Below are positions 43,628-52,642 of a stretch of DNA of 58,164 nt, one piece after another. The notes beneath the pieces were generated by a model that saw only the letters and a list, made by a program, of their open reading frames with translations, did not search any database and was not told where the DNA came from. Each line of letters starts with the position of its first letter. Position 1 is the first letter of the stretch. A program made the translations under genes and the position numbers. The DNA comes from Geopsychrobacter sp. (GTDB lineage Bacteria; Desulfobacterota; Desulfuromonadia; Desulfuromonadales; Geopsychrobacteraceae): NCBI GenBank assembly GCA_012974425.1, contig JAAXQE010000067.1, forward strand, positions 1-58,164, written 5' to 3'.

Positions 43628-45544
43628 ATGGCGCTAGTCAAGATTGAACTACCCGACGGCTCGCTCAGAGAGGTCGCCGCTGGCTCGACCCCGTATGATA
43701 TTGCGCTTAGTATCGGCGAAGGCCTCGCGCGTCAATCGATCGCGGCACGTTTCGAAGACCGACTGGTCGATATGTCGACTGCGCTGGAGTGCTCCGGAAG
43801 ACTTGCGCTCATTACGCAAAATGCACCTGAGGCACTTGAAGTCTTGCGTCATTCCTCGGCTCACTTGATGGCGCATGCCGTTAAGAGTCTTTACGGTGAT
43901 GATGTCCAGGTGACGATCGGCCCTTCAATCGATACGGGTTTCTATTACGATTTCTTCAGCGAGAAAAAAACCTTCGCACCCGAGGATTTTGAAGCCATTG
44001 AAAAGAAGATGGCCGAACTCGCCAAGCAGGACCTGCCGATTACTCGTGAAGAGATGTCGAGTGCCGAGGCGATAGAACTGTTCAGGGCGATGGGTGAAAA
44101 CTATAAGGTCGAGCTGATCGAAGACCTGGGCGAGACCAGGGTCAGTCTTTATCGCCAGGGTGACTTTGTCGATCTCTGCCGTGGGCCACATGTCCCGCGT
44201 ACCGGATTGCTCAAGGTTTATAAGCTGATCAGCGTCGCCGGGGCCTATTGGCGTGGTAGCGAAAAGAACGCCATGCTGCAGCGCATCTATGCGACGGCTT
44301 TTTCTGATAAGAAGCAGCTCAAGGCTCATCTTGCGCGCCTCGAGGAAGCCAAGAAGCGTGATCATCGTAAGCTGGGTCGCGAGCTTGATCTCTTTTCGTT
44401 TAACGAAGAGGCTGGCGCAGGTTTGGTGATCTGGCACCCCAAGGGAGCACTCCTCAGGTCCTTGATTGAGGATTTTGAGCGCAAAGAGCACCTTAAGCGC
44501 GGTTATGATCTGGTCGTCGGCCCGCAGATTCTCAAGACCGAGTTGTGGAAAATCTCGGGTCATTACGAGAATTACCGTGAAAATATGTATTTCACCGAGG
44601 TTGATGAGCAGGGCTATGGCATTAAGCCGATGAACTGTCTGGCCCATATGCTGGTCTACAAGACGAAGATCCGCTCCTATCGGGACCTGCCCCAGCGTTA
44701 TTTTGAGCTAGGGATGGTTCACCGACACGAGAAGTCGGGCGTGTTGCATGGACTGATGCGCGTGCGCGGTTTTACTCAGGATGATGCGCATATTATCTGT
44801 CGCCCGGATCAGATCGATGCTGAAGTCAAGGCGGTCATGCAGTTTGTGCGGGATGTTGCCGGCATCTTCGGTTTTGAATACTGCATGGAGCTTTCGACCA
44901 GACCAGAAAAGGCGATCGGCAGCGATGCGGATTGGGAGGCTGCGACGAGCGCTTTGCGGTCTGCGTTGGACGATAGCGGCCAGGCTTATGAGGTCAATGA
45001 GGGCGATGGTGCCTTCTATGGGCCGAAGATTGATGTTAAGCTGAAGGACGCGCTTGACAGGGAATGGCAGTGTGCTACTATTCAGTGCGATTTTACCATG
45101 CCAGAGCGATTTGATCTGACCTATGTCGGTGCCGATGGCGAGAAGCATCGCCCAGTTATGTTGCATCGGGTGATCGTTGGTTCGATTGAACGTTTTATCG
45201 GCATATTGATCGAGCATTATGCTGGGAATTTCCCACTCTGGATCTCCCCGGTACAGGCTGTTGTCGTAAATGTTACTGACAAGCAGGCTGAATACGTGAA
45301 AAAGGTAGAGGCTCAGTTGCGTGAAGCTGGGATCCGTGTCCATGCTGATTTGCGCAATGAAAAGCTTGGGTTTAAGATTCGTGAAGCCCAGATGAATAAG
45401 ACCCCCTATATGCTGGTGGTTGGTGATCGCGAGATGGAAGAAGGACAGGTTGCTCCGCGCTTCCGAGATGGGACCTCTCTTGACCCGATGACCGTAGAAG
45501 AATTTATCCGCTTTGCGGCGGAAGAAGTTAAAAGTTTTCACTGA
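43628..45544 (+). CDS. thrS: Threonyl-tRNA synthetase
   Basis: 638 aa class II synthetase. The N-terminal TGS domain (1-62) is followed by the editing domain with [11 protein letters not shown], the catalytic core with zinc-ligand Cys337 in KPMNCLAHM and [12 protein letters not shown], and an anticodon-binding domain from about 540. GGGAG lies 9-13 nt before the ATG. First of the thrS-infC-rpmI-rplT-pheST block. No T-box leader is seen in the 80 bp after the tRNA. Confidence 0.97.
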   Translation: MALVKIELPDGSLREVAAGSTPYDIALSIGEGLARQSIAARFEDRLVDMSTALECSGRLALITQNAPEALEVLRHSSAHLMAHAVKSLYGDDVQVTIGPSIDTGFYYDFFSEKKTFAPEDFEAIEKKMAELAKQDLPITREEMSSAEAIELFRAMGENYKVELIEDLGETRVSLYRQGDFVDLCRGPHVPRTGLLKVYKLISVAGAYWRGSEKNAMLQRIYATAFSDKKQLKAHLARLEEAKKRDHRKLGRELDLFSFNEEAGAGLVIWHPKGALLRSLIEDFERKEHLKRGYDLVVGPQILKTELWKISGHYENYRENMYFTEVDEQGYGIKPMNCLAHMLVYKTKIRSYRDLPQRYFELGMVHRHEKSGVLHGLMRVRGFTQDDAHIICRPDQIDAEVKAVMQFVRDVAGIFGFEYCMELSTRPEKAIGSDADWEAATSALRSALDDSGQAYEVNEGDGAFYGPKIDVKLKDALDREWQCATIQCDFTMPERFDLTYVGADGEKHRPVMLHRVIVGSIERFIGILIEHYAGNFPLWISPVQAVVVNVTDKQAEYVKKVEAQLREAGIRVHADLRNEKLGFKIREAQMNKTPYMLVVGDREMEEGQVAPRFRDGTSLDPMTVEEFIRFAAEEVKSFH

Positions 45545-45564
45545 TATAGATTTATATAAGTGAA

Positions 45565-45590
45565 GGCCCTGCATTTCAGGGTCTTTTCTT
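45565..45590 (+). terminator. Terminator between thrS and infC
   Basis: Stem GGCCCTG / CAGGGTC (one G-U pair), loop CATTT, then TTTTCTT. 20 bp after thrS. A second hairpin, GGTACG...CGTACC (45603-45627), lies in the infC leader. Confidence 0.7.
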
Positions 45591-45661
45591 GTGTTGAATG
45601 GAGGTACGCAGGTTGTTTTGCCGTACCGTTGCGAAGGTGATGGAGAGAAGGAGTCAGGCCC

Positions 45662-46177
45662 ATAGCTAAGCAGGAGACAAATATCAACGATGCAATCCGT
45701 GCCTCTCAGGTTCGGGTTATCGATGACGAAGGCAATCAACTCGGTATTCTGAGTACTCCGGACGCCTTGAGTAGGGCAACTGAAGCTGGACTTGATCTGG
45801 TTGAAGTCTCGCCAGGCGCTGATCCACCGGTTTGCCGCATCATGGATTACGGCAAGTACAAGTACCAGATGGCCAAGCGGGCCTCTGAGGCGAAAGCGAA
45901 GCAGGTGCGCGTTGAACTTAAAGAAATCAAGATGCGGCCCAAAACCGATGATCATGATTTCCAGTTCAAGATCAAGCATGCCCGGCGTTTTCTCGAAGAG
46001 GGGAACAAGGTAAAGCTGACCATCATGTTCCGTGGCCGCGAGAACGCTCACCCCGATCAAGGACTCAAGCAGCTCGATCGCGCCGTTGAGGCTCTGAAGG
46101 ATCTGGGCCAAGTTGAATCAAAGCCGAGCAAGATGGGCCGCTTCATGACGATGGTTGTCGGTCCAATTAAAAAATAG
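45662..46177 (+). CDS. infC: Translation initiation factor IF-3, ATA start codon
   Basis: 171 aa. Checks codon-anticodon pairing at the P site and keeps subunits apart. The N-terminus I/M-AKQETNINDAIRASQVRV matches IF-3; DPPVCRIMDYGKYKYQ and the C-terminal KMRPKTDDHDFQFKIK block are unmistakable. An in-frame TGA at 45638 and the lack of ATG, GTG, TTG or CTG between it and the conserved start leave ATA 45662 as the start, with AAGGAG at 45648-45653, 8 nt upstream. IF-3 rejects such codons, so the gene is expected to repress itself, as known for the AUU of E. coli. A later TTG (45767) would remove 35 conserved residues. Confidence 0.93.
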   Translation: MAKQETNINDAIRASQVRVIDDEGNQLGILSTPDALSRATEAGLDLVEVSPGADPPVCRIMDYGKYKYQMAKRASEAKAKQVRVELKEIKMRPKTDDHDFQFKIKHARRFLEEGNKVKLTIMFRGRENAHPDQGLKQLDRAVEALKDLGQVESKPSKMGRFMTMVVGPIKK

Positions 46178-46222
46178 TGCCGCACATGTAGGGCGGTACG
46201 ACGACTGTACAGGAGTAAGACA

Positions 46223-46420
46223 ATGCCCAAGATTAAGACAAACCGAGGTGCTGCCAAGCGCTTCCGCAAGACCGGAACTGGTCGTATCCGTCGCAATAAG
46301 GCGTATACCAGCCACATTCTGACCAAGAAATCGACCAAGCGTAAGCGTGAGTTGCGTCAGGGGACCCTGGTTCACAAGGCTGATGAGCGCAACATCGCAC
46401 GGTTGATCCCCTACTTGTAG
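46223..46420 (+). CDS. rpmI: 50S ribosomal protein L35
   Basis: 65 aa, very basic: [20 protein letters not shown] opens as L35 always does, and [19 protein letters not shown] follows. The middle gene of infC-rpmI-rplT, 45 bp after infC, with CAGGAG upstream. Usual length. Confidence 0.97.
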   Translation: MPKIKTNRGAAKRFRKTGTGRIRRNKAYTSHILTKKSTKRKRELRQGTLVHKADERNIARLIPYL

Positions 46421-46445
46421 GGAACAGGCAATTGCTGTGAACTGT

Positions 46446-46488
46446 GGGGACAATCTCCCCCTGCAGATCCGGTCGCGGTCACTACCGC
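46446..46488 (+). other. Two small hairpins in the rpmI-rplT spacer
   Basis: GGGGA, CAATC, TCCCC (46446-46460) and GCGGT, CACT, ACCGC (46475-46488). Both lie in the 112-bp spacer ahead of rplT, where L20 autoregulatory RNA structure is known in other bacteria. A match to an L20 site was not established. Confidence 0.4.
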
Positions 46489-46532
46489 AGATCAAACTTA
46501 CAACGTAATATCTATTAGAAGGAAAAAGAGAG

Positions 46533-46889
46533 ATGCCAAGAGTAAAAAGAGGTTTTAAGGCCCGTCGCCGTCGTAATCGCGTACTCAAGCTTGCAAAAGG
46601 TTACAGGGGCGCGCGGAGTAAACTTTTCCGGTCCGCTACCGAAGCCGTTGACCGGGCCCTGAATTACGCATTCCGTGATCGCCGCGTTAAGAAACGGGAT
46701 TTCCGCGCATTGTGGATCACCCGTATTAATGCAGCTGCACGTGAGAACGGACTCTCCTACAGTCGTCTGATTCATGGCCTGAAGTTGGCCGAAGTTGGTC
46801 TTGATCGTAAGATTATGGCCGAACTGGCAGTTACTGATCCTGCTGGTTTCGCATTCGTTGCTGAAACGGCTAAGGCTAAACTGCAGTAG
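46533..46889 (+). CDS. rplT: 50S ribosomal protein L20
   Basis: 118 aa; binds 23S rRNA and is needed for early 50S assembly; in several bacteria it also represses its own operon. Starts [20 protein letters not shown] and holds [28 protein letters not shown] before the ATG. Followed by a terminator. Confidence 0.97.
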   Translation: MPRVKRGFKARRRRNRVLKLAKGYRGARSKLFRSATEAVDRALNYAFRDRRVKKRDFRALWITRINAAARENGLSYSRLIHGLKLAEVGLDRKIMAELAVTDPAGFAFVAETAKAKLQ

Positions 46890-46909
46890 ATCAACTGTTT
46901 GCCAAATCA

Positions 46910-46944
46910 GGGAGGCCGGGCTCCAGCTCAGTCTCCCTTTTTTT
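46910..46944 (+). terminator. Terminator after rplT
   Basis: GGGAGGC pairs with GTCTCCC (one G-U) around a 14-nt loop, then seven T (46938-46944). Separates rplT from pheST. The spacer 46945-47040 also holds an AACCGG/CCGGTT hairpin but no convincing leader peptide. Confidence 0.85.
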
Positions 46945-47040
46945 ATTTTATGAACCGGAATTTCAATCTGCCGGTTTGCAGGTTTCAGTCGATTCCTGCG
47001 CAATACCCTAAAAAATGACCCCTGTCTGTGGATTATATCT

Positions 47041-48057
47041 ATGAAGGATCGTTTGCAAGAATTAGAGAACGATGCACTCGCTGCAATTAGCAGTGCGGAA
47101 TCTGCCGCAACCCTGCAGGATATTCGTGTTGCATACCTTGGTAAAAAAGGTGCGGTGACCGATATCATGAAAGGGATGCGTGATCTGACCCCTGAAGAGA
47201 GACCTGTTGTCGGTGCATTGGTGAACCGCCTCAAGGAGTCTCTGGAAGACGCCTTTGCAGGGCGCAACTCTGCATTGCAGCAGGATGCTGTTGATCTGCG
47301 GATATCCTCTGAAAAGATTGATATCAGTCTCCCCGGCCGCCAAACCTTCAGCGGTACCAAGCATCCGGTGACCCTGGTTACCGAAGAGATTGTCGAGATT
47401 TTCGGCAAACTTGGTTTCTGTGTCGAAGAGGGCCCGGAGGTTGAGCAGGATTTCTATAATTTTGAAGCTCTGAACATCCCGAAGGATCATCCTGCACGTG
47501 ATATGCAGGATACCTTCTATGTCAGTGAAGATCTGGTGCTGCGGACCCACACTTCACCGGTGCAGATTCGTTCGATGCTCAAGCAGAAGCCCCCGCTGCG
47601 CGTGATTGCTCCCGGAACGGTCTATCGACGTGATTCAGATATAACTCACAGTCCGATGTTTCATCAGATTGAAGGTTTTCTGGTCGACCAGAATGTTACT
47701 TTTGGTGATCTGAAAGGGATTCTGACCCATTTTCTGACGAGTTTTTTCGGCGACAAGTTGGGCGTGCGTTTCCGTCCTTCGTTCTTCCCCTTTACCGAAC
47801 CGAGTGCCGAGGTCGATATTGCCTGTGTCATGTGTAGTAGCAAGGGTTGTCGTGTCTGCAAGGGGACAGGCTGGCTGGAAATCCTGGGTTGCGGCATGAT
47901 CGATCCCGAGGTTTTTAAGTCGGTTGATTATGATGCCGAACAATTTAGCGGGTTCGCCTTCGGTATGGGGCTTGAACGGATCGCCATGCTTAAGTACGGT
48001 GTCAGTGATTTACGCCTCTTCTTTGAAAATGATCTGCGCTTTCTGCGGCAGTTTTAA
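47041..48057 (+). CDS. pheS: Phenylalanyl-tRNA synthetase alpha chain
   Basis: 338 aa class II catalytic subunit. An N-terminal coiled coil is followed by PGRQTFSGTKHPVTLVTEEI and the motif 2 region TVYRRDSDITHSPMFHQIEG; the C-terminal GFAFGMGLERIAMLKYGVSDLR is motif 3. A short CxxC-CxxC insertion (CVMCSSKGCRVC) suggests a zinc-type knob. Works as an alpha2-beta2 enzyme with PheT, 21 bp downstream. Confidence 0.97.
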   Translation: MKDRLQELENDALAAISSAESAATLQDIRVAYLGKKGAVTDIMKGMRDLTPEERPVVGALVNRLKESLEDAFAGRNSALQQDAVDLRISSEKIDISLPGRQTFSGTKHPVTLVTEEIVEIFGKLGFCVEEGPEVEQDFYNFEALNIPKDHPARDMQDTFYVSEDLVLRTHTSPVQIRSMLKQKPPLRVIAPGTVYRRDSDITHSPMFHQIEGFLVDQNVTFGDLKGILTHFLTSFFGDKLGVRFRPSFFPFTEPSAEVDIACVMCSSKGCRVCKGTGWLEILGCGMIDPEVFKSVDYDAEQFSGFAFGMGLERIAMLKYGVSDLRLFFENDLRFLRQF

Positions 48058-48078
48058 GTCCGGACAAAGGTTGCTCCA

Positions 48079-50493
48079 ATGATTGTTACTTACAATTGGT
48101 TGAAAGAATTTGTCGATTTTGACTACAGCCCACAGGAACTTGCTGATCGCTTAACGATGCTTGGGCTCGAGGTTGAGGGAATGACATCTATCGGTGCGGA
48201 GTTCGATACTGTCATTGTGGCGCGCCTGGAAAAGGTAGAGCCGCACCCTGATGCCGATCGCTTGACGGTCTGCCAGGTCGATAACGGGACTGAGGTTGTT
48301 CAGGTTGTTTGTGGTGCGACAAACCACAAGACGGGTGACTTTATCGCATTGGCTCAGCCTGGTTCTGTCCTGCCGGGTGATTTTAAGATCAAGAAGTCGA
48401 AAATCCGTGGCCAGCAATCAGGCGGAATGCTTTGCTCCGAAAAGGAGCTTGGGCTGTCTGGTGAGTCGGCCGGGATCATGATTCTGGATCGATCCTATGA
48501 AGTCGGTATGCCTGTTTTTGAGGCCTTGCAGATCAAGGATACCGTGCTTGAGATCGGTCTGACCCCAAATCGTCCTGACTGTCTGAGTGTCGTGGGCGTT
48601 GCCCGCGAGATTGCGGCAATGTGCGGTAAGCCATTGAATCTGCCCGTGGCTGAAATTGTTGCGCGCGGTGCGGATATCAATGAGTCTGCCAGCGTCGAAA
48701 TTGTCGATCCGCAAGGTTGCCCTAGATACGCTGCGCGGATGATTAACAATGTCAAGATTGGACCTTCGCCTGCGTGGATGGTTCAGCGTCTCGAAGCTGT
48801 CGGGATGCGTTCGATCAATAACGTGGTTGATGTCACCAATTTTGTGATGATGGAACTCGGACATCCGATGCATGCCTTCGATTTTCGTCATCTGGACAAG
48901 GGCAAGATAGTTGTCAGGCGGGCTAGTCTGGACGAGTCTTTCACGACCCTGGATGATGCCAAGCATAAGCTGACTTCTGAAGACCTGATGATTTGTGATG
49001 GTGAGCGTTCGGTTGCGATGGCGGGAGTTATGGGTGGCTTGAATTCTGAAGTCCAGGATGATACCTCGACTATTCTGCTTGAAGCTGCCTATTTCAACCC
49101 CATCAGTATTCGGCGTACCAGTAAGCGTCACGGCCTGCACACAGAGTCCTCGCACCGTTTTGAGCGAGGGGCTGATATAGATATGATCCCCGTTGCGCTT
49201 GATCGTGCGGCGGCGCTGATTGCCGAATTGGCCGGAGGAGAAATTTCTCCCGGTGTGATTGATGAGTATCCGACTCTGCTGCCTAAGGCAAAAATAAATT
49301 TGAGTGCGGCTAACACCGAGAAAATTCTCGGTATCCATGTCGATATTCAGCAAGTCAGCAGTCTCCTGAGGGGAATAGGTCTGAATGTCGCGTCGGGTAA
49401 GATTGATGATGCCGGAACCGTAGAGGTTGGTGTGCCGAGCTTTCGGCCAGATCTCGAACGGGAGATTGACCTGATCGAAGAGGTCGCCCGGCTTTATGGC
49501 TATGATAATATCCCGGTCACCATGCCGCGCGCCTGCCTGGAGAGGCAAGTCGAGAAGCCTGAGTTGAAGCTTGAGATAGCAGTGCGTAATCTTTTGGTTG
49601 GATGTGGTTTTTCAGAAATTATTAATTATTCCTTCTTCGCACCAGGTGATGCCGCAAGGCTTCAGTTGGCAGAAGGTGATCAGCGGCTTGAGTCTGTACG
49701 TATTCTGAACCCGTTGAATGAAGATCAGGCTGTAATGCGCACTACACTGGTCCCGAGCATGCTGGATACTCTGTCGCGAAACTTTTCGCATCGTTCAACC
49801 GATCTCGGCCTATTTGAACTGCGTCCGGTCTTCTTCCCTGTGGGGGATGAGACTGGAAGTCGTCAGGAGTTGCATCTGGCCGCGGCAATTAGTGGCCAGA
49901 GGGCACCTCTTGGCTGGAATCAGGCTAAGGGGACTGTCGATTTCTATGACCTGAAGGGGGTTGTCGAAAAAGTTTTAGCCCTGCTGGGGGTTAAAGATCC
50001 CTGTTTCCGCAGTGAAAATTCAGAGACCTACTTACATCCTGGCAAGTCTGCACAAATTTGTAGTGGCAAGACAGTTCTTGGTTATATTGGTGAGTTACAT
50101 CCTCAGGTTCAGCAGGATTTTGATCTTGACCAGGAGGTCTATCTCGTCGATTTGAATCTTGACGAAGTATTTGCGGTTGCAGGAAACTACACTCCTTTCG
50201 CCGTACCCTCCAGGTTTCCGGCTGTTGAGCGGGACAGTGCCTTGTTGCTTGATGAGACGATTGAAACTAGAAATGTTCTCGATGTGGCAAGGAAAAACCT
50301 TGGTAAACTTGGACAGGATGTTGTGGTTTTTGACGTTTATAAGGGGCAGGGGATTCCTGAGGGGAAGAAGAGCCTTGCCTTCCGCGTACGCTATGGGTCC
50401 CCCGATAAAACCCTGACAGAAGAGGAAGTGGCGAAGGCTCATGGGAAGCTTGTCAGGGCGGTCTGTCAGCAGTTGGCTGCCGAAATTCGTTAA
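48079..50493 (+). CDS. pheT: Phenylalanyl-tRNA synthetase beta chain
   Basis: 804 aa. Order: tRNA-binding OB fold (about 40-150, VEPHPDADRLTVCQVDNG), B3/B4 editing domain (about 210-380, SSHRFERGADIDM at its end), B5, the catalytic-like core (VRILNPLNEDQAVMRTTLVPSML) and a C-terminal FDX-ACB domain (PSRFPAVERDSALLLD). Edits mischarged Tyr-tRNA-Phe. Follows pheS. Confidence 0.97.
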   Translation: MIVTYNWLKEFVDFDYSPQELADRLTMLGLEVEGMTSIGAEFDTVIVARLEKVEPHPDADRLTVCQVDNGTEVVQVVCGATNHKTGDFIALAQPGSVLPGDFKIKKSKIRGQQSGGMLCSEKELGLSGESAGIMILDRSYEVGMPVFEALQIKDTVLEIGLTPNRPDCLSVVGVAREIAAMCGKPLNLPVAEIVARGADINESASVEIVDPQGCPRYAARMINNVKIGPSPAWMVQRLEAVGMRSINNVVDVTNFVMMELGHPMHAFDFRHLDKGKIVVRRASLDESFTTLDDAKHKLTSEDLMICDGERSVAMAGVMGGLNSEVQDDTSTILLEAAYFNPISIRRTSKRHGLHTESSHRFERGADIDMIPVALDRAAALIAELAGGEISPGVIDEYPTLLPKAKINLSAANTEKILGIHVDIQQVSSLLRGIGLNVASGKIDDAGTVEVGVPSFRPDLEREIDLIEEVARLYGYDNIPVTMPRACLERQVEKPELKLEIAVRNLLVGCGFSEIINYSFFAPGDAARLQLAEGDQRLESVRILNPLNEDQAVMRTTLVPSMLDTLSRNFSHRSTDLGLFELRPVFFPVGDETGSRQELHLAAAISGQRAPLGWNQAKGTVDFYDLKGVVEKVLALLGVKDPCFRSENSETYLHPGKSAQICSGKTVLGYIGELHPQVQQDFDLDQEVYLVDLNLDEVFAVAGNYTPFAVPSRFPAVERDSALLLDETIETRNVLDVARKNLGKLGQDVVVFDVYKGQGIPEGKKSLAFRVRYGSPDKTLTEEEVAKAHGKLVRAVCQQLAAEIR

Positions 50494-50566
50494 AAGGTAT
50501 TGCGGTCTTTTTGACCCTGTGATATAAAACCTTAAATATCAGCTAGATAGTAGCTATAGCGCTAAG

Positions 50567-50588
50567 CCTGCCACTGTTTTGCAGGAGG
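50567..50588 (+). promoter_or_regulatory. Hairpin overlapping the ihfA ribosome-binding site
   Basis: CCTGC (50567-50571) can pair with GCAGG (50581-50585), which includes half of the AGGAGG Shine-Dalgarno (50583-50588). The stem is only 5 bp with a 9-nt loop, so the effect on translation may be slight. Confidence 0.35.
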
Positions 50589-50592
50589 AAAT

Positions 50593-50871
50593 ATGACAAA
50601 AGCCGATCTTATTGAAAGCGTCTACCTGGCGACCGGATTCTCCAAGAAGGAATCAGCAGCGATCGTTGAGCTGGTTTTCGATCTTATGAAGGAGACTCTT
50701 GAGGCCGGCGAAAAGATTAAAATTGCCGGATTCGGTAATTTTGTTGTCAAGGATAAGGCGTCCAGACGCGGACGAAATCCTCAGACTGGCAATGAAATTG
50801 AAATTTCATCCAGACGTATCCTGACCTTCAAGCCGAGTCAGGTACTTAAAACTTCAATCAACGATAATTAG
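50593..50871 (+). CDS. ihfA: Integration host factor alpha subunit
   Basis: 92 aa DNA-bending protein of the HU/IHF family. GRNPQTG (60-66) carries the intercalating Pro63; FGNFVVKDKASRRGRNP is IHF-like. Assigned to alpha rather than beta or HU mainly from its place after pheT, where ihfA lies in many proteobacteria. AGGAGG 4 nt before the ATG. Confidence 0.92.
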   Translation: MTKADLIESVYLATGFSKKESAAIVELVFDLMKETLEAGEKIKIAGFGNFVVKDKASRRGRNPQTGNEIEISSRRILTFKPSQVLKTSINDN

Positions 50872-50885
50872 GTTAAGCTGCTGCG

Positions 50886-51233
50886 GTGGCCGATCTGATC
50901 CCGGACAAAATCTACTTTAAGATCGGCGAAGTTGCTGATCTTGTCGGTGTGAAGTCCCATGTTCTGCGTTATTGGGAAGAAGAATTCAAATCTCTGAATC
51001 CGGTCAAGAGCCGTTCCAACCAGCGCCTCTACCGTCGTGAAGATATCGAACAGGCCCTGCTGATAAAGTCACTCCTTTATCAGCAGGGTTTTACTTTAAG
51101 CGGTGCCCGGCAGCAGTTGAAAAATTCACAACCCCCATCTCCGGTCGTGGTGGCCAACCTCGATTCGATCATTGAGCGCTTATGCTGCCTGCGTGACCGC
51201 TTGGCACAGGATATCACAGGGGAGGCCAAGTGA
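50886..51233 (+). CDS. MerR-family transcriptional regulator
   Basis: 115 aa. N-terminal winged helix: YFKIGEVADLVGVKSHVLRYWEEEF, then RSNQRLYRREDIEQALLIKSLL, typical MerR. The C-terminal part is short and helical with no cysteine cluster or drug-binding domain, as in the small regulator that follows ihfA in many proteobacteria. Start is GTG 50886; overlaps surE by 4 bp (GTGA). Effector unknown. Confidence 0.9.
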   Translation: MADLIPDKIYFKIGEVADLVGVKSHVLRYWEEEFKSLNPVKSRSNQRLYRREDIEQALLIKSLLYQQGFTLSGARQQLKNSQPPSPVVVANLDSIIERLCCLRDRLAQDITGEAK

Positions 51234-51985
51234 GTTTTATCCTTGTGACCAATGATGATGGTATCCATTCCCCTGGCCTTGCCTGCCTTGTTGACGCCGT
51301 ATCTGAGGGTGATCCGGTTGTTGTCGTTGCTCCAGATCGTAATCGTAGTGCCATTGGACATGCTTTAACCCTCGATTCGCCGTTGCGTGCAGAAGAGATT
51401 CGCAACGGTGTTTTTTCGGTTGATGGCACCCCAACAGATTGCGTGAATCTGGGAGTGCATGGGCTGGTCGCTGGAAAGCCGAGTTTAGTCGTCTCCGGCA
51501 TTAACCTTGGGGCGAATCTTGGCGATGATATCACCTATTCGGGAACTGTTTGTGCCGCTATGGAGGCCGCCTTGATGGGATTTCCTGCCATTGCCTTTTC
51601 GCTTGCTGCGCGGGAATTTTCGATTGATGATTTGACGCGCTCAACTTCTGTTGTCCGCTATCTGGTAAATACTCTGCTGGTATCGGGCTTGCCTGAGGGC
51701 ATCTTTTTGAATGTCAATATTCCTTCTGGTTCCATCAATGGGATTAGTCTGACCCGTCAGGGCAAGCGACATTACGGGGAAGGGATCGTCCAGAAAACCG
51801 ACCCGCGTGGCCGGAGCTATTATTGGATTGGTGGTGGTGATTCCGGGTTTGAAGATATCCCCGGCAGCGATTGTAATGCCATTGCCGCCGGTCATGTTTC
51901 GATAACCCCTCTGCGGACTGGTTTTACGAGTGAGTCCGCTTTGCAGTCAATGGCAGACTGGCCCCTCTCTTTTACTATGGATTAG
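51230..51985 (+). CDS. surE: 5'/3'-nucleotidase SurE
   Basis: 251 aa metal-dependent phosphatase acting on nucleoside monophosphates and short polyphosphate, a stationary-phase factor. FILVTNDDGIHSPG holds the metal ligands D9-D10; APDRNRSAIGHALT and VVSGINLGANLGDDITYSGTV follow. Start is GTG 51230, after GGGGAGG. Six bases ahead of pcm, the usual pair. Confidence 0.96.
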   Translation: MSFILVTNDDGIHSPGLACLVDAVSEGDPVVVVAPDRNRSAIGHALTLDSPLRAEEIRNGVFSVDGTPTDCVNLGVHGLVAGKPSLVVSGINLGANLGDDITYSGTVCAAMEAALMGFPAIAFSLAAREFSIDDLTRSTSVVRYLVNTLLVSGLPEGIFLNVNIPSGSINGISLTRQGKRHYGEGIVQKTDPRGRSYYWIGGGDSGFEDIPGSDCNAIAAGHVSITPLRTGFTSESALQSMADWPLSFTMD

Positions 51986-51991
51986 AGCTGC

Positions 51992-52642
51992 ATGGATTAC
52001 GCTGTCGCACGCCGCCGAATGGTTGAAAATCAAATTGTGCGGCGAAATATTACGGATCAAGCAGTCCTTGAGGCACTGTTAAAAACCCCGCGGCATCTCT
52101 TTGTTGATGAGGGTCTCAGGCCGCATGCCTATGCTGATGCGTCTCTGCCAATTGGAGAAAAGCAGACGATCTCCCAACCCTTTATGGTCGCTGCCATGAC
52201 CGCAGCTTTAGGGCTGAAGGGCGGGGAGAGGATCCTTGAAATCGGCACTGGCTCAGGTTACCAGACTGCTGTGCTTGCTCATCTCGTCAGCCGTGTCTAT
52301 ACGATAGAGCGTATATCCAGTCTTGCCAGCCGTGCGCGCCGCGTCTTTGATCAACTGCGTCTGACGAATATCAATCTTAAGGTTGGAGACGGGACGATCG
52401 GTTGGAGAGATCATGCTCCGTTTGATGGTATCATCGTGACTGCTGGCGGACCCGAAGTGCCTACAGAGTTTTTAGAACAATTGGCGATTGGTGCCCCACT
52501 TATAGTGCCTGTTGGCCCGCTTGATCAACAGAAGTTATTGAGGCTGGTTCGTACCGACGCAGACAATTATACCCGTGAAGAATTGATGGATTGCCGATTT
52601 GTCCCCTTGATCGGCGAGAATGGCTGGATGGGCGATGGGTAA
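51992..52642 (+). CDS. pcm: Protein-L-isoaspartate O-methyltransferase
   Basis: 216 aa; repairs isoaspartyl damage using SAM. The SAM motif ILEIGTGSGYQTAVLA begins at residue 81; earlier, QTISQPFMVAAM is the family block. Repairs aged protein, fitting a stationary-phase operon with surE and rpoS. Its last 23 bases overlap the next gene. Confidence 0.96.
   Translation: MDYAVARRRMVENQIVRRNITDQAVLEALLKTPRHLFVDEGLRPHAYADASLPIGEKQTISQPFMVAAMTAALGLKGGERILEIGTGSGYQTAVLAHLVSRVYTIERISSLASRARRVFDQLRLTNINLKVGDGTIGWRDHAPFDGIIVTAGGPEVPTEFLEQLAIGAPLIVPVGPLDQQKLLRLVRTDADNYTREELMDCRFVPLIGENGWMGDG

Noticed and set aside
44708-46111. 467-codon open frame on the minus strand
   Set aside because: It lies wholly antisense to thrS and infC, its translation has no recognisable domain, and the plus-strand genes are certain.
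45767-46177. Shorter infC starting at TTG 45767
   Set aside because: Would delete the conserved IF-3 N-terminus, and no Shine-Dalgarno lies in front.
46950-47018. 22-codon frame before pheS, considered as a pheM-type leader peptide
   Set aside because: Only two Phe codons, not clustered; no Shine-Dalgarno because it begins just after the rplT terminator T-run.
46515-47408. 297-codon open frame on the minus strand
   Set aside because: Antisense to rplT, the terminator and pheS; no ribosome site or family motif.
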